DNA of 20,998 nt from Candidatus Moranbacteria bacterium GW2011_GWE1_49_15 (GCA_001003855.1 LCPX01000006.1:1-20998); one strand, 5' to 3'. Shown: positions 15,016-20,998, counted from the stretch's first letter. The notes: generated by a model from the letters alone, not told the origin. Program-made: numbers and translations.

Positions 15016-16317
15016 ATGAAAGCTACGAATTTTTCCCAAGAGATGCTTCCGAAAATCAATGACGTTCTAAAATTCGTCTTGGAAAACGAACACAGTGACT
15101 TTTATCGCAGAAAATATGGATCGGCTGAATTTTATCCGATAAAGTCCTACGAGGATTTGCAATTAATCCCCTTCCTTGCCAAAACGGAATTCAAGGATCT
15201 TGATATAAAAAAAACCACTTTCGTGCCGCAAGAAGATATAAAGGGTTATTCCCTCTCGAGCGGAACGACATCGAGAAGGCACGGAATCTCCCCACATACT
15301 GATTTGGACCTGGAAAACTTTAGGATTCGCTACCTTGAAGAGGATAGGAATTTCGATGCCGGGGTGAGAAATGTAATGACTCTTCTTATTCCCACCTCCC
15401 TACCCCTGTCAAAAATGATAAAATCAGCCAAGAAACTCGTCATAATCCCAGGAGACGTTACTGGACTATCCCTAATGGCCAAGATCGCCAACCAGATAGG
15501 GATCCAGGGAATCGTGACGACGCCCTCGCGCCTTTTCGAATTCATTAAGCATCTCAAAAAAAACGACTTCGATTTCAAAAGCATACGATGGATATCCCTG
15601 GGAAGCGAGTTTTGCTCCGAATATTCCATAGAAGAAATACAACGCACTTTCCCTAACTCCAGAATAAAAATTCGCTACGGAAGCCAGGAGACCAGAGGCA
15701 CAAAAGTGAAAAGATGCGAATACCTAGTTAATCAAAAATCTCCTTATCTTTTTCATCCTTCCGCCACGGCACTGGAAATAATAGATGAAAAAGGAGAGAC
15801 CTGCGAAATGGAAGAATTAGGAGAGCTTGTCTTCACGAATTTTAGCAAAGAGGCCTTTCCTGTCATAAGATACCGCAGTGGGGATATGGGATCACTGCGC
15901 AAGGAAAAGTGTCCTTGTGGAGAAGAATACCTCCTTCATTTTGAAGGCAGAAACGACATGGACTTCCTTGAAACACATGGGGTAGCTTTCACGTCCAGAA
16001 TGGTGGCGAAGGCGGTATCCAAAGCTTCCGGCTTCGTCGACACACAATTCCAATTGAACATATATGCCGGAAAGAGCCTACCGGACACGAAACTGGAAAT
16101 CGTTCTTAAGGCCAATGATCTATTCAAAGAAAAAACGCACGATCCCCAACTTAAAAAGAAAATAGCTGGGATAATCCACGAAAACCTGTTTACCTATCAC
16201 GAAAAAAAATTCCAAAAAATCACCTCCTTGCCTGAAAAAATTCCCCTGGAGGTGTCCTTACTTGCCGAATGGGCCTATGATATAGGAAAATCAAAAAACA
16301 TTATCTTGCATAATTAA
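15016..16317 (+). CDS. PaaK-like adenylate-forming enzyme, divergent copy 1
   Basis: The 433-residue length and motif order match the phenylacetate-CoA ligase (PaaK)/CapK branch of the ANL superfamily, which adenylates a carboxylate and may pass it to CoA or another acceptor. A3 is SSGTTS at residues 81-86, where the usual Gly-Lys is replaced by Ser86-Arg87; A5 is YGSQETRG at 221-228; A7 is YRSGDMG at 286-292; A8 is EGRNDMD near 311; GKSKN is close to the C-terminus. Cys200, Cys234, Cys299 and Cys301 (the last two in CPCG) are conserved in copy 2 and could bind metal. The start is set by the second copy, which shares TNFS-x-x-ML-x-KINDVL at its N-terminus. There is no Shine-Dalgarno, and a TATCAT sits only nine bases upstream. 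It is followed after 8 bp by its paralogue. Substrate is unknown; the altered A3 loop may mean changed or lost ATP use. Confidence 0.88.
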   Translation: MKATNFSQEMLPKINDVLKFVLENEHSDFYRRKYGSAEFYPIKSYEDLQLIPFLAKTEFKDLDIKKTTFVPQEDIKGYSLSSGTTSRRHGISPHTDLDLENFRIRYLEEDRNFDAGVRNVMTLLIPTSLPLSKMIKSAKKLVIIPGDVTGLSLMAKIANQIGIQGIVTTPSRLFEFIKHLKKNDFDFKSIRWISLGSEFCSEYSIEEIQRTFPNSRIKIRYGSQETRGTKVKRCEYLVNQKSPYLFHPSATALEIIDEKGETCEMEELGELVFTNFSKEAFPVIRYRSGDMGSLRKEKCPCGEEYLLHFEGRNDMDFLETHGVAFTSRMVAKAVSKASGFVDTQFQLNIYAGKSLPDTKLEIVLKANDLFKEKTHDPQLKKKIAGIIHENLFTYHEKKFQKITSLPEKIPLEVSLLAEWAYDIGKSKNIILHN

Positions 16318-16325
16318 AAAATACG

Positions 16326-17624
16326 ATGAGAGACACTAATTTTTCCGAAGACATGCTTTCCAAAATAAACGATGTCCTGGATTTCGTCCTAAAAAACGAA
16401 TATTCCGACTTTTATCGCAATAAGTACGGGAAAATCGAAGCTTTCGCCATAAAATCATACGAGGAATTTCGCAGTATCCCCTTTTTGGAAAAAAAGGAAT
16501 TTTCCGACTTAGAAATCAAAGAGCGTTCTTTCTTTCCGATGGATAAAATAAGGAGATATTCATTCTCCAGTGGGACCACAGGAAAAATAACCATAATGGC
16601 CCATCTTAGCCCAGGCGAACTCAAGGAAGGTATGCAAGGATTAGACTACGGAGAAGAAATATTAAGGAGGAATAATATAAAAACCCTCTTTCTTCTCTGG
16701 CCGATCACTTCATCGTCTTTTTTCAGGCATAATCATTATCAAAAAGAAGGAATGATTGTCGTAAGCGGAAACGTAAACGATTTGGAAAAATCAGCGCGTG
16801 CCATTGATGATCTTCGTGCAGGCGGCATAATAACCACATCCACGATACTATCCCAACTCATAGACAAACTTATTGAAATAAACTTTGACTTTGAAAAAAT
16901 CAGGTACGTGTCACTTGGCGGAGAATTCTGTTCAACAGAAAAAATGAAACTGCTTCAAGGCCATTTCCCGAAAGCCTTTTTCCGTTTCGGTTTTGGGAGT
17001 TCGGAAATAGGCGCCAGGGCGTACAGATGCAAGCATCTTTCCAAAGAAAAACCTGCCCTATTTCATCCATCACCCTTCTCATTGGTGGAGATCGGGCGTG
17101 AAGAAAATGAATCCTATGGGGAAATAATACATACGACCCTCAAGCGTAGATTTTTTCCACTAATACGCTATAAGACTGGAGACCTGGGGAGAATCATAGA
17201 AAAAGATTGCCCGTGCGGCAATAATCTCACTCTTGAAGTGGTCGGACGTGCAGATTTCGACGTTTTTAAAATTTCCGGGATAACCATACGGAAGGAAAGC
17301 ATCGAAAAAGCCCTAGAAAGCGTGATGAAATACGTCAAAAACGATTATCAACTGGAAATCTTCGAGGAAAAATCAGGTGACAAAATAAAAACCAAACTTA
17401 AACTCAAATTGGAGCCTTTGGAAAAATACGAAAACGACATGGAAAATCCAAACTTCAAAGAAACTCTTATTGAAAAGATCAGCTTCGATTTGAGGCTTTC
17501 GACCAAAAATTCCCTTCGCGACCTCATCGAAAAAAATGTCTTCATGCCACTGGAAATTGAATTTGTAAAATTCCAAGATTTGCGTCGTCACAAATCAAAA
17601 AATATCATTTCCTACCTTAAATGA
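16326..17624 (+). CDS. PaaK-like adenylate-forming enzyme, copy 2
   Basis: This tandem paralogue of 432 residues has 39 of its first 60 residues identical to copy 1 by hand alignment. It keeps the canonical A3 loop SSGTTGK (81-87), A5 FGSSEIG (223-229), A7 YKTGDLG (282-288), A8 VGRADFD near 307, a CPCG pair at 295-298, and a basic C-terminal HKSKN that could supply the A10 lysine. It is therefore the likelier active enzyme of the pair. The reaction would be carboxylate plus ATP to acyl-AMP, then acyl-CoA. Nothing in the window names the acid, and no ring-oxygenase (paaABCDE-like) or beta-oxidation genes are nearby. The start follows copy 1 by 8 bp with no Shine-Dalgarno, suggesting a shared mRNA and translational coupling. 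A strong terminator follows the stop by three bases. Confidence 0.9.
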   Translation: MRDTNFSEDMLSKINDVLDFVLKNEYSDFYRNKYGKIEAFAIKSYEEFRSIPFLEKKEFSDLEIKERSFFPMDKIRRYSFSSGTTGKITIMAHLSPGELKEGMQGLDYGEEILRRNNIKTLFLLWPITSSSFFRHNHYQKEGMIVVSGNVNDLEKSARAIDDLRAGGIITTSTILSQLIDKLIEINFDFEKIRYVSLGGEFCSTEKMKLLQGHFPKAFFRFGFGSSEIGARAYRCKHLSKEKPALFHPSPFSLVEIGREENESYGEIIHTTLKRRFFPLIRYKTGDLGRIIEKDCPCGNNLTLEVVGRADFDVFKISGITIRKESIEKALESVMKYVKNDYQLEIFEEKSGDKIKTKLKLKLEPLEKYENDMENPNFKETLIEKISFDLRLSTKNSLRDLIEKNVFMPLEIEFVKFQDLRRHKSKNIISYLK

Positions 17625-17627
17625 ACA

Positions 17628-17657
17628 AAAAAAATCTCCTAAGAGGGAGATTTTTTT
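17628..17657. terminator. Bidirectional intrinsic terminator between convergent units
   Basis: A perfect 12-bp stem, AAAAAAATCTCC (628-639) with GGAGATTTTTTT (646-657) around TAAGAG, is followed by T-runs on both strands. It lies between the PaaK-like gene ending at 17624 and the binding-protein gene ending at 17679, and can serve both. Confidence 0.9.
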
Positions 17658-17678
17658 AAAATTAAACCGATAAAGATT

Positions 17679-18737
17679 TCAATTCCCAGCTGCGACGGCT
17701 TCCTTGGCGAACACGTCATAAATCAAGCCATTGATGTCCTTGTCCGGATTAGTAGGTTCAACCAATTTTTTCACCCTTTCGATCACATTGCTCCATTTCG
17801 ACGGATCAGGAATGAAAGACACCCCCTCTCTCGCTTTTTCGAAACGGCCATAGAATTTTCCGGCTTCCTCGGCGCTGAAGGCATATCTAGATGCTATATA
17901 ATCTCTAGCTTCCTGTGGATTTTTCGACAGATATTCAAATGCTTGATAGAAAGAAATGATAAACGCTTTTAATTCCTCGGGCTTTTCAGTAAGAGCCTTC
18001 GGTGAAGTTATGATATCGCGTATATAATCAATTTCCTTTGTGATTTCCTCAGGATAATAAACCGCGAAATTTTCTCCGCCCTCTATATTTTGCAAAGCCT
18101 GCTCGGAGCGAAGGCTTATGAAATCCACCTCTCCCTTGGCCAGAGCCTGCAGGCGCGGTCCCTCCCCGCTTATGGCCACCAACTCCACATCCCTATCCAC
18201 ATCAAGACCAAAACTCCGAAGGGCACTATCCACGTTAAAATGTCCTCCACTTCCAAATCTTCCGACTGCCGCCCTCTTGATATCTTTCACGTTTTCCTTT
18301 GACAATCGACTGACAAAAACCGAATCGAAACCGTTGATGGGGGTCGCCAGAAGCCTCGGTTCGGCTTCACTTAAATATGCACCCAGCGTACTTATAAATG
18401 TTCCAACACTCACATCAGCCTCTCCTGCCATAAGTATCTGGTCCGGCTGTTTTTCAGCCAATATCACCTCTACCTCCAAACCGTTGTCGGAAAAAATTCC
18501 TTTGTCGGTCGCGAAATCAACGATAAAATTGACGTCGGTCACCCCATCTAAAAGGACCAGGCGAACTTTCTTTTTTTCTTCAGCCACCTCTTCTTTCGTT
18601 TGTCCCTCCTGTTTCAGAGCTTCCTCCTTTTTTAAGTTCTTATAATAAAGAGCCGCGCCAACCGCTATTACCGCGACCAATATTGCCGATAGAACGATCT
18701 TATTTTTCATGTTTATATATTTTTTATTAATTACCAT
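17679..18737 (-). CDS. ABC importer substrate-binding protein, NMT1/SsuA/TauA-like, membrane-anchored
   Basis: This is the third gene of the importer operon. Residues about 11-30 form a hydrophobic anchor; 33-55 are a Lys/Glu-rich linker; from 57 the NMT1/SsuA-like periplasmic-binding fold runs (VRLVLLDGVTDVNFIVDFAT, KGIFSDNGLEVEVI, MAGEADVSVGTF, AVGRFGSGGHFNVDSAL, ALAKGEVDFISL, helical C-terminal lobe). The family binds nitrate, alkanesulfonates, taurine, thiamine or riboflavin precursors; the ligand here cannot be assigned. There is no cysteine and so no lipobox: the protein is tethered by its helix, unlike typical Gram-positive lipoproteins. Two starts are possible, ATG 18737 (MVINKKYIN) or ATG 18710 (MKNKIVLSA). 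Neither has a Shine-Dalgarno; a TATAAT five bases before the first favours a leaderless start there, while the second looks like a classic export signal. Confidence 0.92.
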   Translation of the reverse strand: MVINKKYINMKNKIVLSAILVAVIAVGAALYYKNLKKEEALKQEGQTKEEVAEEKKKVRLVLLDGVTDVNFIVDFATDKGIFSDNGLEVEVILAEKQPDQILMAGEADVSVGTFISTLGAYLSEAEPRLLATPINGFDSVFVSRLSKENVKDIKRAAVGRFGSGGHFNVDSALRSFGLDVDRDVELVAISGEGPRLQALAKGEVDFISLRSEQALQNIEGGENFAVYYPEEITKEIDYIRDIITSPKALTEKPEELKAFIISFYQAFEYLSKNPQEARDYIASRYAFSAEEAGKFYGRFEKAREGVSFIPDPSKWSNVIERVKKLVEPTNPDKDINGLIYDVFAKEAVAAGN

Positions 18738-18742
18738 AAACC

Positions 18743-18751
18743 ATTATATCA
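18743..18751 (-). promoter_or_regulatory. Internal extended -10 promoter (TGATATAAT) before the binding-protein gene
   Basis: TATAAT at 18748-18743 with TGA before it lies wholly in the 18-bp gap between the permease stop and the binding-protein start. It would give extra binding-protein mRNA relative to the membrane components, a common need in ABC importers. Confidence 0.5.
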
Positions 18752-18755
18752 TATC

Positions 18756-19535
18756 CTACGCTTTCCACTTTACCACTTTCTTTTCCAAAATGCCGATAAC
18801 CCTGATGAGCGAAAGGTTTAATGCCGCGAAAACCAAAACCAAAAACATCAGTCGGGAGGTTTGGAAATTCGTCCCATAAAACGAAAGCAGGTACCCCATT
18901 CCTTTTCCATATCCGAAGACTTCCGCGATGACCAAGCCGATTACCGCCTTTCCCGCCGCCATCCTCATTCCCGCGAAAACGAAAGGGATCGCGTTAAAAA
19001 AAACCACCTTCGCCATGATTTCCCTTTTTCTAAACTTGAAAGATCTGGCCATCCGCACCAATTCCCCGTTGACGTTCCTGCTTCCTTCGATCGAATTCAT
19101 CAGGATCGGAATAAGCGACATCAGAAAGACGATTACGACTTTGGAAGAAAAACCTATCCCGAACCAGATTATGATCAGCGGCACTATTGCGATTTTCGGC
19201 AACGAATTGAGGAAGAGTACATATGGGCGAAAAAGGGCATATAACCTTTCATCCGACCCGATCAGAAGTCCCCCCAAAACCCCCACGACGACCGCAAGCA
19301 GGAATCCCAACAGGAGCGTCTCCACGCTTATAATGAAATGGGGAGTGATTTTCCCACTCAACACCAAATCTATCCCGTCGGAAATGACCCTGGTCGGATA
19401 ACTGATAAACATCGGATCGATCCATTTAAGGCGCCCCGCTATTTCCCAAAGAAGCAGGAAAGCGGAAACGGAAAAAAATCCAAGAAAAGTATTCGATTTT
19501 ATTTTTTCAGCAAGCATTGAGATAATCCTCAGCAT
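18756..19535 (-). CDS. ABC importer permease, TauC/SsuC/ThiX-like
   Basis: This is the inner-membrane channel subunit of the NitT/TauT family. Hydrophobic segments lie near residues 16-34, 68-93, 103-127, 131-149, 180-208 and 228-250, six as usual, and 259 residues is the family length. The cytoplasmic EAA loop, which contacts the ATPase, spans about 150-195 (EGSRNVNGELVRMARSFKFR then FFNAIPFVFAGMRMAAG). The gene overlaps the ATPase gene: from ATG 19535 the overlap is 29 bp, from ATG 19517 (MLAEKIKS) it is 11 bp. The second start has GAGG nine bases upstream and is the better choice. Overlap implies translational coupling. Only the cognate ATPase and binding protein adjoin it, so the importer is complete as a three-gene set. 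Confidence 0.95.
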   Translation of the reverse strand: MLRIISMLAEKIKSNTFLGFFSVSAFLLLWEIAGRLKWIDPMFISYPTRVISDGIDLVLSGKITPHFIISVETLLLGFLLAVVVGVLGGLLIGSDERLYALFRPYVLFLNSLPKIAIVPLIIIWFGIGFSSKVVIVFLMSLIPILMNSIEGSRNVNGELVRMARSFKFRKREIMAKVVFFNAIPFVFAGMRMAAGKAVIGLVIAEVFGYGKGMGYLLSFYGTNFQTSRLMFLVLVFAALNLSLIRVIGILEKKVVKWKA

Positions 19536-20229
19536 TTAAATATAATTCTTTCTTGTCCATCCCTTTGAACTTATTAGCATACAATCCTTTTTTGATTTTC
19601 TTGCCGTCGAAAAAAACGTATATCTTATCCCCTATTTCCAGGGCTTCTTCGATCGAGTGGGTTACGAAGATGCTGGTTATTTTCCTATCCCTTATTATTT
19701 CAAGGAAAATCTTCTGCAATTTCTTTTTCCTGTTAACATCCAGAGCTGAAAAGGGCTCATCCAGGAGCAGGATCTCCGGATCGCAGACGATGGCTCTGGC
19801 GAAATTGACCCTTTGTCTCATCCCAACTGAAAGCTTTTGCGGGAAATAATCCTCGAATCCTTCCAGGCCGACCATTTTTACAGCTTCACTTACTTTTCTG
19901 GAAACCTCCTCTTTGCCACTCTCCCTGTCTTCTATTCCAAGGGAAATGTTCCCGGGGACCTTTCTCCAAGGAAGTAGCGTCGGATCCTGAAAAACCATCC
20001 TGATCCCGCTCATACCCGTTTCGGCATTCTTTATTTCGACGCAGCCTTTCACTTCTATCTCGTTTTCAGGCAAAAGACTGGCCAGATAATTCAAAAGAGT
20101 CGTCTTTCCGCATCCCGAAGGTCCCAAGAGGACAATTATCTCTCCCCTTGCCACATCAAAAGACACGTCCTCAAAGACGATCTTTCCGGTGCTTTTGTAT
20201 TTTATCGAAAGGTTTTCAATCTTGATCAT
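19507..20229 (-). CDS. ABC importer ATP-binding protein, TauB/SsuB/ThiZ-like
   Basis: This is the first gene of the importer operon, 240 residues, full length. Walker A is GPSGCGKTT (36-44), Q-loop VFQDPTLLPW (79-88), signature LSVGM (133-137), Walker B ILLLDEPF (153-160), D-loop SALD (161-164) and switch His191. The FQD-x-x-LLPW motif is characteristic of the nitrate/sulfonate/taurine class. The signature has Val where the third position of LSGG is normally Gly; the next Gly, which contacts ATP, remains, so activity is still likely. The ATG at 20229 has no Shine-Dalgarno, and the leader from the promoter near 20253 is only about 17 nt, too short for a riboswitch. Substrate is not deducible. 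Confidence 0.95.
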   Translation of the reverse strand: MIKIENLSIKYKSTGKIVFEDVSFDVARGEIIVLLGPSGCGKTTLLNYLASLLPENEIEVKGCVEIKNAETGMSGIRMVFQDPTLLPWRKVPGNISLGIEDRESGKEEVSRKVSEAVKMVGLEGFEDYFPQKLSVGMRQRVNFARAIVCDPEILLLDEPFSALDVNRKKKLQKIFLEIIRDRKITSIFVTHSIEEALEIGDKIYVFFDGKKIKKGLYANKFKGMDKKELYLNAEDYLNAC

Positions 20230-20252
20230 AGGATGTTTCTCGAATCAGTCAT

Positions 20253-20261
20253 ATTATAGCA
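20253..20261 (-). promoter_or_regulatory. Extended -10 promoter (TGCTATAAT) of the importer operon
   Basis: The minus strand reads TTTTGTGCTATAAT, identical over 14 bases to the promoter at 389-397. Initiation near 20246 gives a leader of about 17 nt. There is no good -35; a dyad occupies that zone. Confidence 0.7.
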
Positions 20262-20267
20262 CAAAAC

Positions 20268-20280
20268 AGGGCTCAGCCCT
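20268..20280. promoter_or_regulatory. Perfect 13-bp dyad in the importer promoter: candidate operator or weak terminator
   Basis: AGGGCT-C-AGCCCT has 6-bp perfect arms and spans roughly -22 to -34 relative to the predicted start of the importer mRNA, where a repressor would block polymerase. As RNA on the minus strand it is a 5-bp hairpin followed by GTTTTG, so it could instead end transcription of the small membrane-protein gene (stop at 20313). The T-run is short, so I lean to operator. Confidence 0.4.
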
Positions 20281-20312
20281 ATTATAATCGATAAATCCAA
20301 AAAATTTTTTAT

Positions 20313-20549
20313 CTAGAAAAATCCGTTGCATCCCACGAAAAGATATTCGTCGCTTTCCTCATCACAAATCTCTTCCTGCGCCAATGTGGTCACGCTTTCG
20401 GAATTAGAGACAGAATCGGTCTTTGGCGCCTTCTTAGCCTCCTGCTTGAAAACATAGCTCTTGAGCGAATACGCCGCTCCGATAACCAGTACAAAAATGA
20501 AGGCGACGGACAGGCATATTTTTTTTGTTTTTCTCGAGATGGAAGACAT
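20313..20549 (-). CDS. Small single-pass membrane protein with a Cys-containing C-terminus (78 aa)
   Basis: I do not recognise it. From ATG 20549 it has a short basic head (MSSISRKTKK), a hydrophobic helix at residues 11-29, a Ser/Thr/Glu-rich linker, and an acidic tail with Cys62 and Cys74 ending VGCNGFF. Orientation by the positive-inside rule puts the tail outside, where the two cysteines could form a disulfide. A longer frame opens at TTG 20600, but that would use the structured leader as coding sequence and displace the helix from the N-terminus, so ATG 20549 is preferred. It is preceded by a strong extended -10 and a structured leader, suggesting regulated expression, and lies between tgt and the importer operon as its own unit. 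The function is unknown. Confidence 0.65.
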   Translation of the reverse strand: MSSISRKTKKICLSVAFIFVLVIGAAYSLKSYVFKQEAKKAPKTDSVSNSESVTTLAQEEICDEESDEYLFVGCNGFF

Positions 20550-20623
20550 TTTGTTTTGTTTCCCTATTAAATCCGACTTTACCGGTGCGCTTTGGCGCAA
20601 TTTAACAGGGTAAATTTTCTTAT
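20550..20623 (-). promoter_or_regulatory. Candidate structured cis-regulatory leader RNA (three-way junction) of the small membrane protein
   Basis: In the minus-strand RNA, CCCUGUUAAAU (20610-20600) pairs with AUUUAAUAGGG (20572-20562) over 11 bp with one G-U. Directly inside lie UGCGC-CAAA-GCGCA (20599-20586) and a weaker CCG/CGG-closed hairpin (20585-20573), so the three helices meet with no unpaired bases. A competing fold pairs UUUACC (20614-20609) with GGUAAA (20583-20578), and the two cannot coexist. AGGG of the closing stem, twelve bases before the ATG, is the only weak ribosome-binding candidate and is hidden in the main fold. It matches no riboswitch consensus I know, including preQ1 types, although tgt is adjacent. 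Confidence 0.45.
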
Positions 20624-20629
20624 GCCCAT

Positions 20630-20638
20630 ATTATAGCA
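20630..20638 (-). promoter_or_regulatory. Extended -10 promoter (TGCTATAAT) of the small membrane-protein gene
   Basis: The minus strand reads TGTGCTATAAT, the same 11-mer as before both ABC units. Predicted initiation near 20623 yields the 74-nt structured leader. Confidence 0.65.
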
Positions 20639-20668
20639 CATTTCCAAAAATGGACAAAGACCGGCTGT

Positions 20669-20998
20669 CTAACCCCGCAAGATTTCCATCAGCTTATGGT
20701 AAAACCGCAGGTTATGGATGGAAGCCAAGCGCAAAAACAACGGCTCGTCGGTGCGAAGAAGATGGCGGAGATATGCCTTGGTGTAACTTTGGCAAGTGTA
20801 GCAATCGCAATTTTGATCTATCGGAGAAAAATCCTCCCTATATTCTTCATTGCCGATATTGATGGTGTCGTAAAAATTCAAGTTATCAGTTATCTGTAAT
20901 CGGTTATCATTATTTTTTATTTCTTTTGTGATTTGATTATTAGGATTTGATTCGAAATTCGACTCTTTCCATCGAAAGAGCCTTCCGTGGCGGCCTTC
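20669..20998 (-). CDS. tgt: Queuine/preQ1 tRNA-guanine transglycosylase, C-terminal part (N-terminus outside window)
   Basis: The frame enters from the right edge as EGRHGRLF and gives 109 residues to the TAG at 20669. It is the zinc-binding C-terminal region of Tgt, which exchanges guanine-34 of GUN-anticodon tRNAs for preQ1 on the way to queuosine. The ligands are all present: CDCYTC (20792-20809) and the His of IHNLRFY (20714-20716), spaced 26 residues after the last Cys as in known Tgt. DFSPID before and YLRHLL after also fit. Two oddities: about 30 Asn-rich residues lie between RHGRLF and TINIGNEEY where other Tgt are tight, encoded partly by a heptamer repeat; and the protein stops nine residues after HNLRFY, well short of the usual tail. 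No in-frame stop interrupts it, so it is probably functional. A frame starting at TTG 20881 is only an internal piece. Confidence 0.92.
   Translation of the reverse strand, partial: EGRHGRLFRWKESNFESNPNNQITKEIKNNDNRLQITDNLNFYDTINIGNEEYREDFSPIDQNCDCYTCQSYTKAYLRHLLRTDEPLFLRLASIHNLRFYHKLMEILRG
20881..20908 (-). repeat. Four tandem heptamers inside tgt
   Basis: On the minus strand the units are GATAACC, GATTACA, GATAACT and GATAACT, end to end (28 bp). They encode part of an Asn-rich insertion in Tgt. Heptanucleotide tandem repeats of this kind are known from cyanobacterial genomes; here one lies within a coding gene. Confidence 0.6.

Noticed and set aside
14163..15062. Plus-strand frame of 299 codons opposite the 585-residue gene
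   Set aside because: The product is rich in Phe, Arg and Pro as expected for the complement of a Glu/Lys-rich gene, and it overlaps the promoter and start of the PaaK-like gene.
20230..20246. Thiamine or riboflavin riboswitch before the importer ATPase
   Set aside because: The leader from the predicted promoter is about 17 nt, too short for either.
20283..20288. TATAAT on the plus strand between the importer and the small gene
   Set aside because: It is the other half of a palindromic ATTATAAT, lacks TGN, and would only drive antisense RNA of the small gene.
20550..20600. TTG 20600 as start of the small membrane protein
   Set aside because: It would place 17 polar residues before the helix and translate the paired leader. 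ATG 20549 gives a standard basic head plus helix.
20964..20980. 7-bp inverted repeat CTCTTTC/GAAAGAG near the right edge
   Set aside because: It lies inside the tgt reading frame, has no T-run and no gene end nearby; probably incidental.

Overview
The window looks like the chromosome of a small-genome, uncultivated bacterium of the Patescibacteria/CPR type. The grounds are circumstantial: one enormous mosaic surface protein, exported proteins held by uncleaved N-terminal helices with no lipobox, hardly any Shine-Dalgarno sequences, and a strict TGNTATAAT promoter (three copies share TGTGCTATAAT). TGA ends several genes, so the genetic code appears standard. No tRNA, rRNA, CRISPR array, integrase or transposase gene was seen.

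Layout from the left. Positions 1-354 (minus) hold the N-terminal part of a LolD/MacB-type ABC ATPase with its promoter. Next come a hairpin terminator (421-445) and a hairpin-rich element with three GGGGTCGG motifs and a 10-codon ORF (481-722). Positions 712-13089 (minus) encode a 4125-residue cell-surface protein: cytoplasmic head, one membrane helix, Asp-box propeller, LamG domain, jelly-roll domain, and dozens of Ig/FN3-like repeats. Upstream of it is a 585-residue membrane-anchored protein of unknown function (13233-14990). Divergent from that, 25 bp away, are two tandem paralogous PaaK-like adenylate-forming enzymes (15016-16317 and 16326-17624, plus). A bidirectional terminator (17628-17657) separates them from a convergent NitT/TauT-type ABC importer operon (ATPase, permease, binding protein; 20229 down to 17679, minus). 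The right end has a 78-residue Cys-containing membrane peptide with a strikingly structured mRNA leader, then the 3' end of tgt (tRNA-guanine transglycosylase), running off the window.

The genes do not form one obvious pathway. The giant protein and the 585-residue protein are plausible parts of a surface or attachment apparatus. The importer is a self-contained transcription unit whose promoter carries a perfect dyad, and its binding protein has an additional promoter. The PaaK-like pair may activate a carboxylic acid; any link to the importer rests on proximity alone.

The best candidates for something undescribed are the leader RNA at 20550-20623, which folds on paper into a three-way junction with a competing fold; the insertion of whole beta-domains inside other domains of the giant protein, in DNA that looks more AT-rich than its flanks; and the GGGGTCGG hairpin element. 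All structures, spacings and compositions were read by eye; no folding or database search was run.
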